Source: Synechococcus sp. J7-Johnson
GTDB lineage: Bacteria > Cyanobacteriota > Cyanobacteriia > PCC-6307 > Cyanobiaceae
Reading direction: 5' to 3'
NCBI RefSeq assembly: GCF_024345795.1
Contig: NZ_JAGQBU010000011.1
Location: 29,470 to 93,469, forward strand
Length of the DNA: 64,000 nt
In this document: positions 1-7,659 of the stretch, one piece after another
Layout of the letters: the number at the start of each line of letters is the position of its first letter
Numbering within the stretch: the stretch's first letter is position 1
Made by a program: the position numbers and the translations under genes
The notes under the pieces: model-generated
What the model was told of the DNA's origin: nothing
Databases searched by the model: none
The model's input: only the letters and a program-made list of their open reading frames with translations

Positions 1-156
1 GGCTACGTGGCCGGTCTCGCCACCGATCAGCCCCGCACGGCTGTGGCGATGATCCGCCTCTGCATCGGCCTGATCCCGGCCGTGCTCGTGGTGCTGGGGC
101 TTGTGGTGATGCGGCGCTGGCCGCAGTCGGCCGTTTCGCAGCAAGCTTCAGCGTGA
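1..156 (+). CDS. C-terminal end of an MFS/GPH-type sugar-cation symporter (partial)
   Basis: The reading frame is open from the first base to a TGA at 154-156 and gives 51 residues: a short loop, one hydrophobic helix (about residues 18-37) and a basic, polar tail ending QQASA. The pattern of a last helix followed by a short cytoplasmic tail, with the segment IRLCIGLIPAVLVVLGLVV, resembles the last transmembrane helix of the glycoside-pentoside-hexuronide symporter family of the major facilitator superfamily. The gene begins outside the window, so substrate and start are unknown. Its last 9 bases overlap the 3' end of the convergent TetR gene. The family call rests on a short fragment and is tentative. 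Confidence 0.5.
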   Translation, partial: GYVAGLATDQPRTAVAMIRLCIGLIPAVLVVLGLVVMRRWPQSAVSQQASA

Positions 157-873
157 GGATTCCGGCGGCGCTGCTGGGCCGCGGCAGCGCTCCAGCCCAT
201 CAAGAATGAACTCAAGTCCGAAATCGAAGGCATGAAGCCCGTCGTAGCGGCGCTCCATCACCTCACGGCTCAGCGCGTTCAAGTGGGGGAAGCGATCGGC
301 AGGAAGCTGGGGCAGGAAAGAGCCGGCCATCGCGGCATAGTCCTGAGCCTCGATTGGAAAATTGATCTCCTGCAGGGTGAAGCCGTAAATGTGGCTGTCG
401 ATGGCGTTCCAGCCGTGGTCGGCCTGCTCCAGGGAGAAGCCCGCCGCCACCAGGCATCCGAGGGTGGCATCGATGGAGCGGAGCATGGCCGGCCCGGTGT
501 TCAGCCGCGAGAGAATCGCCAGGGCAGCCCAGGGGTGGCGCAGCAAGGCCAGATGGGCCGATAGCGCCCGCTGGCGCATCGCGGCCTTCCAATCGCCGCC
601 GATCTCCGGCAGGGCGATCTCGCTGACCACGCTTTCAACGAGGCCATCGATGATGGCGTCCCGGTTGGCCACGTGGTTGTAGAGCGACATCGCCTTGACC
701 CCCAACACCTCGGCGAGCTTGCGCATCGAGAGGCCCGCGAGCCCCTCCTGATCGGCGATCTCCAGCGCCGCCGCCAGCACCCGCTCCCTGTTGAGGGGAA
801 GTCGGGCGATCGGCGCTGAAGGGCTCGCTCCAGCCAGGCTCCCCGCTGCCAATCCAATCCAGCAAAGGCGCAA
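148..873 (-). CDS. TetR/AcrR family transcriptional regulator
   Basis: The protein has 241 residues with an N-terminal TetR helix-turn-helix at about residues 28-75 (VLAAALEIADQEGL, then GVKAMSLYNHVANRD, the recognition-helix region). A larger C-terminal ligand-binding and dimer domain follows, of the type seen in TetR_C members. The longest frame begins at a TTG (873) directly beside the palindromic operators at 874-906. An internal TTG seven codons later is possible, since the first 25 residues do not belong to the domain. It is divergent from the oxidoreductase gene at 919. By analogy with TetR proteins it should repress that gene and itself through the operators between them. The ligand is unknown. 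Confidence 0.85.
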   Translation of the reverse strand: MRLCWIGLAAGSLAGASPSAPIARLPLNRERVLAAALEIADQEGLAGLSMRKLAEVLGVKAMSLYNHVANRDAIIDGLVESVVSEIALPEIGGDWKAAMRQRALSAHLALLRHPWAALAILSRLNTGPAMLRSIDATLGCLVAAGFSLEQADHGWNAIDSHIYGFTLQEINFPIEAQDYAAMAGSFLPQLPADRFPHLNALSREVMERRYDGLHAFDFGLEFILDGLERCRGPAAPPESSR

Positions 874-906
874 GCCTTACGGCGTAGGCTTTGCTTACGG
901 CGTAAG
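874..906. promoter_or_regulatory. Two palindromic TetR-type operators overlapping a divergent promoter
   Basis: CTTACGGCGTAAG at 894-906 is a perfect palindrome around a central G. CTTACGGCGTAGG at about 875-887 is a second copy with one mismatch. The copies lie between the divergent TetR and oxidoreductase genes. A -10-like TAGGCT (885-890) for the rightward gene falls inside this region, so a bound repressor would block transcription. Assignment to the adjacent TetR protein is inferred from position and symmetry. Confidence 0.7.
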
Positions 907-918
907 TGGTCTACGTCG

Positions 919-1977
919 ATGATGAATCCGGGCCCGTCCACGTCCACCATGCGGGCGATCACCCAGGAGGTCTACGGCTCCGCAGACGTCCTCTCGCTCC
1001 AGACGGTTGGGAAGCCCGCCATCGGTGACAAGGACCTGTTGATCAGGGTTCACTCCACTTCCGTCCACGCCGGCGACTGGCATCTGATGCGCGGCGAGCC
1101 GTTCCTGGTCATTCGGCTGCTGTTCGGTGGCCTGCGCCGACCAAAGTTCCGAACCCTCGGCTGTGATGTCGCTGGAACCGTGGAGGCCGTCGGCAAGGGG
1201 GTCGGCAGATTTCGGGTGGGCGACGCGGTCTTCGGTGATCTCTCGGTCTGCGGGTTTGGCACCTTTGCCGAGTACGCCCGTGCCACGGAAGACGCCTTGG
1301 CGCTCAAACCCGCCGCGATCTCCTTCGAGGCCGCCGGCACGGTGGCCTGCTCGGGGTTGGCCGCCCTGCAGGGCCTGCGAGATCAGGGCCGGCTCCAGGC
1401 GGGGCAGCACGTGTTGATCCTTGGGGCCGCCGGCGGGGTGGGCTCGTTCGCTGTGCAGATCGCCAAGGCCTTCGGGGCTGAGGTGACCGGCGCCTGCAGC
1501 GCCCACAAGAAGGCCATGGTGCGCTCCATCGGAGCTGACCACGTGATCGATTCGGCCAGGGCGGATTTCAGTGCGGGCGGCCACCGCTATGACCTGATCC
1601 TCGATACAGCGGCCTATCGCCCCCTCGCGCAAGTCCTGCCGGCCCTCGCACCCGACGGCACCTACGTGCTGGTCGGCGGCTCAACGGCACTCCTCTTCAA
1701 GTTGATGCTTTTACAGGGTCCCTGGATCTCCCGAACCAGCCGTCGCCGGGTCTGCGTGCTGGTCTCGAACCCCAATCCGGCCGATCTGCAGACCCTGGCT
1801 GATCTGCTCGAGACCGGCAAGATCGTGCCGTTCATCGATCGCCGCTGTCGCCTTACGGATGTGCCCGAGGCCGTCACGGCACTGGAGCAGCGACAGGTTC
1901 AGGGGAAGATCGCCATTGCGGTTGCGCCTGAGAGCGGCTGCAACGAGCCATCAGACCGGCCTGCAAGAGCCCTCTGA
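919..1977 (+). CDS. NAD(P)-dependent zinc-less MDR alcohol dehydrogenase / quinone oxidoreductase
   Basis: The product has 352 residues and is a medium-chain dehydrogenase/reductase. An N-terminal GroES-like domain (about 11-130, with LGCDVAGTVEAVGKGV) precedes a Rossmann domain whose nucleotide loop reads LGAAGGVGSFAVQIAKAFGA near residue 170. The structural-zinc cysteine cluster of classical alcohol dehydrogenases is absent, which fits the quinone-oxidoreductase/enoyl-reductase-like branch. The start may be ATG 919, 922 or 949; MRAITQ at 949 is where family homology would begin. The C-terminal 27 bases overlap the convergent ureD. It is probably under control of the divergent TetR regulator. 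Physiological substrate unknown; detoxification of carbonyls or quinones is typical of such pairs. Confidence 0.85.
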   Translation: MMNPGPSTSTMRAITQEVYGSADVLSLQTVGKPAIGDKDLLIRVHSTSVHAGDWHLMRGEPFLVIRLLFGGLRRPKFRTLGCDVAGTVEAVGKGVGRFRVGDAVFGDLSVCGFGTFAEYARATEDALALKPAAISFEAAGTVACSGLAALQGLRDQGRLQAGQHVLILGAAGGVGSFAVQIAKAFGAEVTGACSAHKKAMVRSIGADHVIDSARADFSAGGHRYDLILDTAAYRPLAQVLPALAPDGTYVLVGGSTALLFKLMLLQGPWISRTSRRRVCVLVSNPNPADLQTLADLLETGKIVPFIDRRCRLTDVPEAVTALEQRQVQGKIAIAVAPESGCNEPSDRPARAL

Positions 1978-2856
1978 GACTTCGACAAGCCATGGGGCTT
2001 CCTGGAACGGCCAGACCCGGGGGAGAACCGGGGCCGCCAGGCCTCGCTCGGCGCGGATCCGGGCCCAGATCCTGGTGAACCAGAACCGGGCCGCCTGGCT
2101 GGACGGTCCCCGGTAGCGGGCCACCAGCCCCTGATCGAGCCGGCCACAGGCCATCTCCCCCTCCAGCCCGGCTCGATCGGCGCGGCAGAGCTCCAGCAGC
2201 GCTTCAGGCACCGGCGCCGGCGCCGCCCAGACCAGGCTGCCGAACACCGGCATCCCCGCCAGCCCGTGGAACGAACGCAGGCTTTCCCCCGCCAGCTCCA
2301 GTTGATCGACCACGCTCCAGCGCCCCTGGCGGCGCACCTCCAGGCGAGAACGCCAGCTGCCCTCCCCCAGGGTTTCGGCATCGGCACTGCGGCCCAGGCG
2401 CACCACATCGGCTCCTAGCCAACTGGCCCCCTCGGCCAGCTCCACACAGCAGCTCTGCTCGATCAGGCCACCGGCGAACACCACCACCTCCTGGGGGAGC
2501 CATTCCAGGTCCGCCCCCTCAGACAGCTTGAAGCTCAGCTGCTGGCGGCTCCAACGGCCTCGGGGCGCCAGAAGGGAGCGGCCCACAGATCCATACACCT
2601 TCTGGGCGGCGACGCTGGTGAGCAGGGCACGGCTGTGGGGCCCGAGCTCGGCTCTGATGCTCAACTCATCCCCACCCACCAGGCCACCGCCGGTGTGGAG
2701 CAGGGGCAGTTCACAGCGGCCATCCTCGCGGGCATAGGCTCGCTGGATCTTGAGGGGAGCGGTGGCACCGCCCTGGTGCTGGGTACCGCGATCAGCCTGG
2801 CGATGGAAGCTGATGCTGGCCTCAGCGCACCAGGGCTGGGGGAGGGCGCTCAGCAT
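1951..2856 (-). CDS. ureD: Urease accessory protein UreD
   Basis: UreD is the scaffold that binds apo-urease and, with UreF and UreG, delivers nickel to the active site. Family signatures visible are the GGGLVGGDEL segment, the motif SVAAQKVYGS and the region PQEVVVFAGG. The longest frame starts at 2946 (331 residues), but homology begins at about WCAEASISFHRQ, so ATG 2856 (301 residues) is preferred and leaves room for a divergent promoter. The gene is divergent from ureEFG. Its 3' end overlaps the convergent oxidoreductase by 27 bases. The usual downstream ureABC genes are missing. Confidence 0.92.
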   Translation of the reverse strand: MLSALPQPWCAEASISFHRQADRGTQHQGGATAPLKIQRAYAREDGRCELPLLHTGGGLVGGDELSIRAELGPHSRALLTSVAAQKVYGSVGRSLLAPRGRWSRQQLSFKLSEGADLEWLPQEVVVFAGGLIEQSCCVELAEGASWLGADVVRLGRSADAETLGEGSWRSRLEVRRQGRWSVVDQLELAGESLRSFHGLAGMPVFGSLVWAAPAPVPEALLELCRADRAGLEGEMACGRLDQGLVARYRGPSSQAARFWFTRIWARIRAERGLAAPVLPRVWPFQEAPWLVEVSEGSCRPV

Positions 2857-2996
2857 GGCCAATTTGCGCTCCTGAGATGTCGGCACCATCCGGGGAATCC
2901 TGACCCAGGCCACCAGGGCGGATTCGGTAGCCATCGGCACAATCATTGCCCCCCGGCCTGGGGAGGCTGACTACTGGTTCTGAGGCTGTCGGCCCT

Positions 2997-3515
2997 GTGT
3001 CCACGCCACCGCTGCAGCTGGAGTTGCGCTGCGACGCCCCTGGTCAGGGGCAGGAGCCGGACGGGGACCTGCTGCTGCTGAGCATGCCCTTGAGCGCCCA
3101 GGAGCGCACGAGTCTGCGCGGGCGCCGGCGCACCGCCTGCGGCCGCGAGCTCCTGCTGCAACTTCCGCGGGGACCGGCCCTCGAGCCGGGTGAACGGTTG
3201 ATGCCGGCCGATGGCAGTGTGCTGGTGGTGGTGGTGGTGGAGCCGGCGCCTGAGCCGGTGCTGGTGGTGCGCAGCCCGGATCCCCTGGTGTTGCTCCAGG
3301 CCGCCTACCACCTGGGCAACCGCCATGTGTCGCTGGAGCTACGCCCCGGGGAACTGAGGCTGCTCGAAGATGCGGTGCTGGAGGAGCTGCTGCGGCAACG
3401 GGGGCTGTTGATCGAGCACCGTCTGGTGCCGTTTCTGCCGGAGCCGGGCGCCTACGCCACGACCAGCCACTCCCACAGCCATTCCCACAACCACGACAGC
3501 GGTCAGCCGCGATGA
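2997..3515 (+). CDS. ureE: Urease accessory protein UreE (nickel metallochaperone)
   Basis: UreE carries nickel to the UreDFG-urease complex. The protein has an N-terminal peptide-binding domain, a central metal-binding domain (AYHLGNRHVSLEL is the conserved NRH region with the nickel-binding histidine) and a histidine-rich tail HSHSHSHNHD that can store extra nickel. I chose GTG 2997 (172 residues); a TTG at 2946 would add 17 residues but would overlap the longest possible ureD start. The stop overlaps the ureF start (ATGA, 3512-3515), so the two are translationally coupled. Confidence 0.92.
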   Translation: MSTPPLQLELRCDAPGQGQEPDGDLLLLSMPLSAQERTSLRGRRRTACGRELLLQLPRGPALEPGERLMPADGSVLVVVVVEPAPEPVLVVRSPDPLVLLQAAYHLGNRHVSLELRPGELRLLEDAVLEELLRQRGLLIEHRLVPFLPEPGAYATTSHSHSHSHNHDSGQPR

Positions 3516-4213
3516 GTGTCGCCGGGCTGCATCTGCTCCAACTGGTGAGCCCCGCCCTGCCAGTGGGAGCCTTCAGCTACTCGGAAGGGCTGGAAGTGTT
3601 GGTCCAGCGGGGAGACATCACCACGCCAAAAGCCCTCCAGGACTGGCTCGAGGCAGAGCTGCGCCGTGGCGGCATCCGTATCGAGGCGGCAGCCCTGGGC
3701 CCACTGCAGGAGGCCCTCCGCGAGCACCAGCTCATGGCCACAGCGGGAGCAGAGAGCGATGAAGCCCAGCTGGCCCGGGGAGCGTTGATCGATCTCGACG
3801 GCTGGCTGCTCGCCCAGCGCGAAGCGAGCGAGCTGCGGGCCCAGCAACGTCAGATGGGACGCTCCCTGCTCCAGCTGCTGGCGCAGCTGGGCTGGCCGCT
3901 GCATCCAGAGGTGGAACTGGCCTGGCCGGCGGCCTGGGCCTGGGCTGGGCTTTGCCTGGAGATCCCCCTGCCTGACCTGGTGGAGGCCTACCTCTATGGC
4001 TGGTGCGCCAACCAGGTAAGTGCCGCCGTGCGCCTGGTGCCGCTTGGACCCACCCAGGGGCAACGGCTGCAGCTCGCCCTGGGCCCATTGCTGGTGGAGC
4101 GGGGCCGGGAGCTGGCCGTCGCCGATCCACGCGAGCAATGGACCGGAGGCATCGGCTCCGGCCTCTGCCAACTGCACCACGCCGAGCTTTACTCCAGGCT
4201 GTTCCGCAGTTGA
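3512..4213 (+). CDS. ureF: Urease accessory protein UreF
   Basis: At 233 residues it is typical for UreF, the all-helical protein that bridges UreD and UreG during nickel insertion and gates GTP hydrolysis. The family signature SPALPVGAFSYSEGLE is at residues 13-28 and the conserved C-terminal helix GWCANQVSAAVRLVPLG is present. It lies between ureE (4-base overlap) and ureG (21-base gap) in one transcription unit. Confidence 0.95.
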   Translation: MSVAGLHLLQLVSPALPVGAFSYSEGLEVLVQRGDITTPKALQDWLEAELRRGGIRIEAAALGPLQEALREHQLMATAGAESDEAQLARGALIDLDGWLLAQREASELRAQQRQMGRSLLQLLAQLGWPLHPEVELAWPAAWAWAGLCLEIPLPDLVEAYLYGWCANQVSAAVRLVPLGPTQGQRLQLALGPLLVERGRELAVADPREQWTGGIGSGLCQLHHAELYSRLFRS

Positions 4214-4234
4214 TCGCCAAGGCAGGCCACCAGC

Positions 4235-4843
4235 ATGAGCAAACTGCGCGTTGGAGTGGCCGGACCTGTGGGATCCGGCAAGACAGCCCTCGTCGAGGCC
4301 CTCTGCCGGCGGCTGCGCCAGGAGCTTCAGCTGGCGGTGGTCACCAATGACATCTACACCCAGGAAGACGCCCAGTTCCTGACCCGAGCTGGGGCGCTGG
4401 AGCCCGAGCGCATCCGCGGGGTGGAAACGGGAGGCTGCCCCCACACAGCCATCCGTGAAGACTGCTCGATCAACCGTGCTGCGGTGGAGGAGCTGGAGAG
4501 TGAGTTCCCCGATCTTGACCTGGTGTTGGTCGAGAGCGGCGGCGACAATCTCGCGGCCAGTTTCAGTCCGGAGCTGGTGGATCTGTGCATCTATGTGATT
4601 GACGTAGCCGCCGGAGACAAGATCCCCAGGAAAGGGGGCCCGGGCATCACCCGCTCCGACCTGCTGGTGATCAACAAGATCGATCTGGCGCCGATGGTGG
4701 GCGCCGATCTGAACGTGATGCAACGGGACACCGAGAGGATGCGACCCGGGCGCCCCTGGTGTTTCACCAACCTGCGCAGCGGAGAGGGCTTGGAGCGGGT
4801 GGAATCCTTTTTACGTGAACAATTACCTAGTTCACAGATCTGA
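4235..4843 (+). CDS. ureG: Urease accessory GTPase UreG
   Basis: A 202-residue SIMIBI-class GTPase that binds nickel and GTP and powers urease activation. It shows the P-loop GPVGSGKT (residues 10-17), the CPH nickel-binding motif (C68-P69-H70) in GVETGGCPH, the switch region [15 protein letters not shown], and the guanine-specificity motif NKID. Length and motif order match the family exactly. It closes the ureEFG operon; urtA follows after about 150 bases that hold an NtcA-type promoter. Confidence 0.97.
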   Translation: MSKLRVGVAGPVGSGKTALVEALCRRLRQELQLAVVTNDIYTQEDAQFLTRAGALEPERIRGVETGGCPHTAIREDCSINRAAVEELESEFPDLDLVLVESGGDNLAASFSPELVDLCIYVIDVAAGDKIPRKGGPGITRSDLLVINKIDLAPMVGADLNVMQRDTERMRPGRPWCFTNLRSGEGLERVESFLREQLPSSQI

Positions 4844-4900
4844 GCCAGGCAGAGGTGCTCACCAGCAAATCCACACACGCTGCGTCACGCCAGGCATTTC

Positions 4901-4942
4901 GTGCGATCGGATACATAGCGCCGTGGGCAACCTCCGTAAGTT
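4901..4942 (+). promoter_or_regulatory. NtcA-activated class II promoter of urtA
   Basis: GTG-CGATCGGA-TAC (4901-4914) matches the NtcA box GTAN8TAC except for one base. Exactly 22 bases later lies TAAGTT (4937-4942), which fits the -10 form TAN3T. This box-to-(-10) spacing is the one known for NtcA-activated nitrogen genes in cyanobacteria. The predicted transcript would start near 4949, about 43 bases before the urtA ATG. Binding is inferred, not shown. Confidence 0.75.
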
Positions 4943-4991
4943 CCGAGCTGCCGTCAGCATTGCGGCATACCATCACCTTGACAAAGCACCA

Positions 4992-6302
4992 ATGGTTCGG
5001 AATCTCTCTCGGCGGCTGTTTGCTGGACTGGCTACCACCGCCGTCAGCATCACCCTGGTCTCCTGCGGTGGTGGCGGTGGCGGTGGCGGTGGAGAATCCG
5101 CCGGCAAGTTTGACGGCGAAATCAAAGTTGGCATTCTCCACTCCCTGAGTGGCACCATGGCCATCTCGGAAACGACCCTGAAAGAGGTCGAAGAGATGGC
5201 AATCAAAGAGATTAATGACGCAGGTGGCGTCAAGGTTAGTGGTAAGTCGTACAAAATCGTCCCTGTCATTGAGGACGGGGCTTCCGATTGGCCCACCTTC
5301 GCCGAGAAATCGCAGAAGCTGATCGATTCCGACAAGGTTGCCGTGGTCTTCGGCGGCTGGACCTCCGCCAGCCGCAAGGCGATGCTGCCGGTGTTTGAGG
5401 CCAAAAATCATATGCTCTTCTACCCGATTCAATACGAAGGGCAGGAGTGCTCCAGGAACATTTTCTATACGGGTGCCGTCCCCAACCAGCAGGCCGAACC
5501 AGCCGTCGACTGGCTGATGAAGACCTATGGCGACAAGCTTGGCAAAAAAGTCTATCTCGTCGGCTCTGACTACGTCTATCCCCGGACTGCCAACACCATC
5601 ATCAAGGAGCAGATGAAGGCTCTCGGCGGAGAAACCGTCGGCGAAGACTACATCCCCCTCGGCAACACTGAGGTGGCTCCGATCATCGCCAAGATCAAAA
5701 AGGTGTTCCCTGATGGTGGCATCATCATCAACACCTTGAACGGCGACTCCAACGTTGCCCTCTTCAAGCAGTTCAAGGCAGCCGGTATTGATCCGGCAAA
5801 ATACCCGATCATGTCCTTTTCGATCGCCGAAGAGGAAATCCGCCAGATCGGCCCTGAGTACACCACAGGCACCTACGCAGCCTGGAACTTCTTCATGAGC
5901 CTGGACACCCCGGCATCGAAGAAGTTCACCTCCGACTTCCAGGCCATGTATGGCGCCGATCGGGTCACGGGTGACCCGGCAGAATCGGCTTACAACATGT
6001 TGTACCTCTGGAAGAATGCTGTAGAGAAGGCCGGTACGTACGAAGATCTCGACAAGGTCCGCAAGACCATGATCGGCATCAAGTTTGCCGCTCCCCAGGG
6101 CGAGATCGAGATGTTCCCCAATCACCACACCTCCGAGCGTGTGCTGATCGGGGAAGCCGAAGCAAACGGTCAGTTCAAGATCCTCGAAGACAGCAAAAAG
6201 GCGATCCCGCCCCTGCCCTGGAACCAGTTCGTGCCCGAGACCAAGGGCTTCACCTGTGACTGGACCCAGGATCGTCCCGACGCCGGCAAGTTCAAAATGT
6301 GA
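4992..6302 (+). CDS. urtA: Urea ABC transporter substrate-binding lipoprotein UrtA
   Basis: This 436-residue periplasmic binding protein captures urea for the UrtBCDE permease. The start at ATG 4992 gives a lipoprotein signal with twin arginines (SRRLF), a hydrophobic stretch and the lipobox LVSC (Cys25), followed by an unusual run of nine glycines as linker. The mature part carries the type I periplasmic-binding fold of the branched-chain amino acid/urea family (KVGILHSLSGTMAISE near the N terminus, then VFGGWTSASRKAMLPV). An in-frame extension upstream to 4815 lies inside ureG and the promoter and is rejected. First gene of the urt operon. Confidence 0.97.
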   Translation: MVRNLSRRLFAGLATTAVSITLVSCGGGGGGGGGESAGKFDGEIKVGILHSLSGTMAISETTLKEVEEMAIKEINDAGGVKVSGKSYKIVPVIEDGASDWPTFAEKSQKLIDSDKVAVVFGGWTSASRKAMLPVFEAKNHMLFYPIQYEGQECSRNIFYTGAVPNQQAEPAVDWLMKTYGDKLGKKVYLVGSDYVYPRTANTIIKEQMKALGGETVGEDYIPLGNTEVAPIIAKIKKVFPDGGIIINTLNGDSNVALFKQFKAAGIDPAKYPIMSFSIAEEEIRQIGPEYTTGTYAAWNFFMSLDTPASKKFTSDFQAMYGADRVTGDPAESAYNMLYLWKNAVEKAGTYEDLDKVRKTMIGIKFAAPQGEIEMFPNHHTSERVLIGEAEANGQFKILEDSKKAIPPLPWNQFVPETKGFTCDWTQDRPDAGKFKM

Positions 6303-6334
6303 TCACGGCCATCCCCGGGAAGCGATGAAGGATC

Positions 6335-6356
6335 GGTGGTTCCTCCAGGAGCCACC
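6335..6356 (+). terminator. Hairpin 1 in the urtA-urtB gap
   Basis: GGTGGTTCCT and AGGAGCCACC pair over ten positions (one G-U pair) around a very short CC loop, so the top pairs would open in reality. There is no U-tract. It stands just after urtA together with a second, stronger hairpin and probably helps define the urtA 3' end or stabilise its message. Confidence 0.4.
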
Positions 6357-6390
6357 TTCATCCAGATCGATACAACACCACCATCGAACT

Positions 6391-6420
6391 GGTCCAGCAT
6401 CGCATCAACGATGCTGGACC
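6391..6420 (+). terminator. Perfect 12-bp hairpin between urtA and urtB
   Basis: GGTCCAGCATCG (6391-6402), a six-base loop CATCAA, and its exact complement CGATGCTGGACC (6409-6420), followed by TAACTTTC. It is a strong stem with only a weak U-stretch. Its position between a binding-protein gene and the permease genes suggests partial termination or 3' mRNA protection, giving more UrtA than UrtB-E. This role is inferred. Confidence 0.55.
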
Positions 6421-6441
6421 TAACTTTCAATATTCATTCAG

Positions 6442-7599
6442 TTGGAACTCTTCTTTTCTCAGATCCTCGATGGCCTCAGCATCGGGTCGGTTCTGCTGCT
6501 TGCAGCTACTGGTCTGGCCATCGTTTTTGGCTTGATGGGAGTCATCAACCTCGCCCATGGTGAGTTCATGATGCTGGGCGCCTATGTCACCTACGTGGTG
6601 CAGTCGGCGTTGAAGCCCATGGGTGGTTTGATCTTTCAGCTGTATTTTCCGGTCTCCCTGGTGCTTGCCTTCATCGTGACTGGACTGATTGGCGTGCTCC
6701 TGGAGAGAACGTTAATCCGACAGCTTTACGGCAGGCCCCTGGAAACCCTGCTCGCCACCTGGGGCGTCAGCCTGATTCTGATCCAGCTGATTCGAAGTGT
6801 TTCAACGGCCATGATGCTTGGCATCATCGTCGGCGTTGCTGCCGGACTCTTGCTTACGAAGTTACTGCGCGCGAAGTTCTCACTCAAGCCTTTCTTCACC
6901 TATCTCAATGGACTCGGCTGGGCTGTCTCCATCGTCATCGGTCTGATCGCCGTCAACATCTTCGATCAGGTCCGCCCGCTCTCCAAGCCCTGGTTCGGTC
7001 CCCGCAACATCGACGTCACTGCGCCGAAATGGTTGCAGGGAAGCTGGGGGATGATCGGCACCATCGAACTCCCCGGGCTGAGGATCTTCATCATCCTGCT
7101 TTCGGCCCTGTTGCTTCTGGCCACCTACTGGTTCCTGAACAAGAGCGTCTGGGGTCTGCGCATCCGTGCGGTCACCCAGAACCGTCAGATGAGCAACTGT
7201 TTAGGGATTCCTACCGATCGCGTTGACAGCATCACCTTTGGCATCGGATCCGGACTGGCCGGCGTAGCTGGGTGCGCCATCACGCTGTTGGGATCGGTGG
7301 GCCCCAACCTCGGAGCCGCCTACATCGTGTCCTGCTTCATGGTGATCGTGCTTGGAGGGGTGGGCAACCTGCTTGGCACGGTGATCGCGTCGATGCTGCT
7401 CGGGATCATTCAATCCGTGATCGGCTCAGGCACCTTGCTCACCGTCTTCCCTGACATGCCAGAAGCGGCCCGAGGAGTCACCGAATTCTTCGCGACCACG
7501 AGCATGTCGCTGGTGCTCGTCTTCATCTTCATCATCGTCTTCCTCCAATTCCGTCCCAACGGCATGTTCCCCCAGAAGGGACGCTCGATCGATGCCTGA
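6442..7599 (+). CDS. urtB: Urea ABC transporter permease UrtB
   Basis: A 385-residue integral membrane permease of the LivH branch, one half of the urea channel. Several hydrophobic helices are visible, with the conserved GLAIVFGLMGVINLAHGEFM segment near the N terminus and a long periplasmic/cytoplasmic insertion (about residues 130-200) typical of UrtB compared with LivH. The start is a TTG at 6442; no ATG fits upstream, and the N-terminal sequence from the TTG agrees with the family. No clear Shine-Dalgarno sequence was seen, so its translation may be weak. Confidence 0.95.
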   Translation: MELFFSQILDGLSIGSVLLLAATGLAIVFGLMGVINLAHGEFMMLGAYVTYVVQSALKPMGGLIFQLYFPVSLVLAFIVTGLIGVLLERTLIRQLYGRPLETLLATWGVSLILIQLIRSVSTAMMLGIIVGVAAGLLLTKLLRAKFSLKPFFTYLNGLGWAVSIVIGLIAVNIFDQVRPLSKPWFGPRNIDVTAPKWLQGSWGMIGTIELPGLRIFIILLSALLLLATYWFLNKSVWGLRIRAVTQNRQMSNCLGIPTDRVDSITFGIGSGLAGVAGCAITLLGSVGPNLGAAYIVSCFMVIVLGGVGNLLGTVIASMLLGIIQSVIGSGTLLTVFPDMPEAARGVTEFFATTSMSLVLVFIFIIVFLQFRPNGMFPQKGRSIDA

Positions 7600-7659
7600 C
7601 CCAATCATCCCAACCCGCAGCAGTTTCCCGTTCCATCTCCCCACGAGGAGGCCTCAACC

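Noticed and set aside
2927..2940. NtcA-like GTAN8CAC between ureD and ureE
   Set aside because: One fixed base differs and no TAN3T hexamer lies at 21-23 bases on either strand, so it is probably chance.
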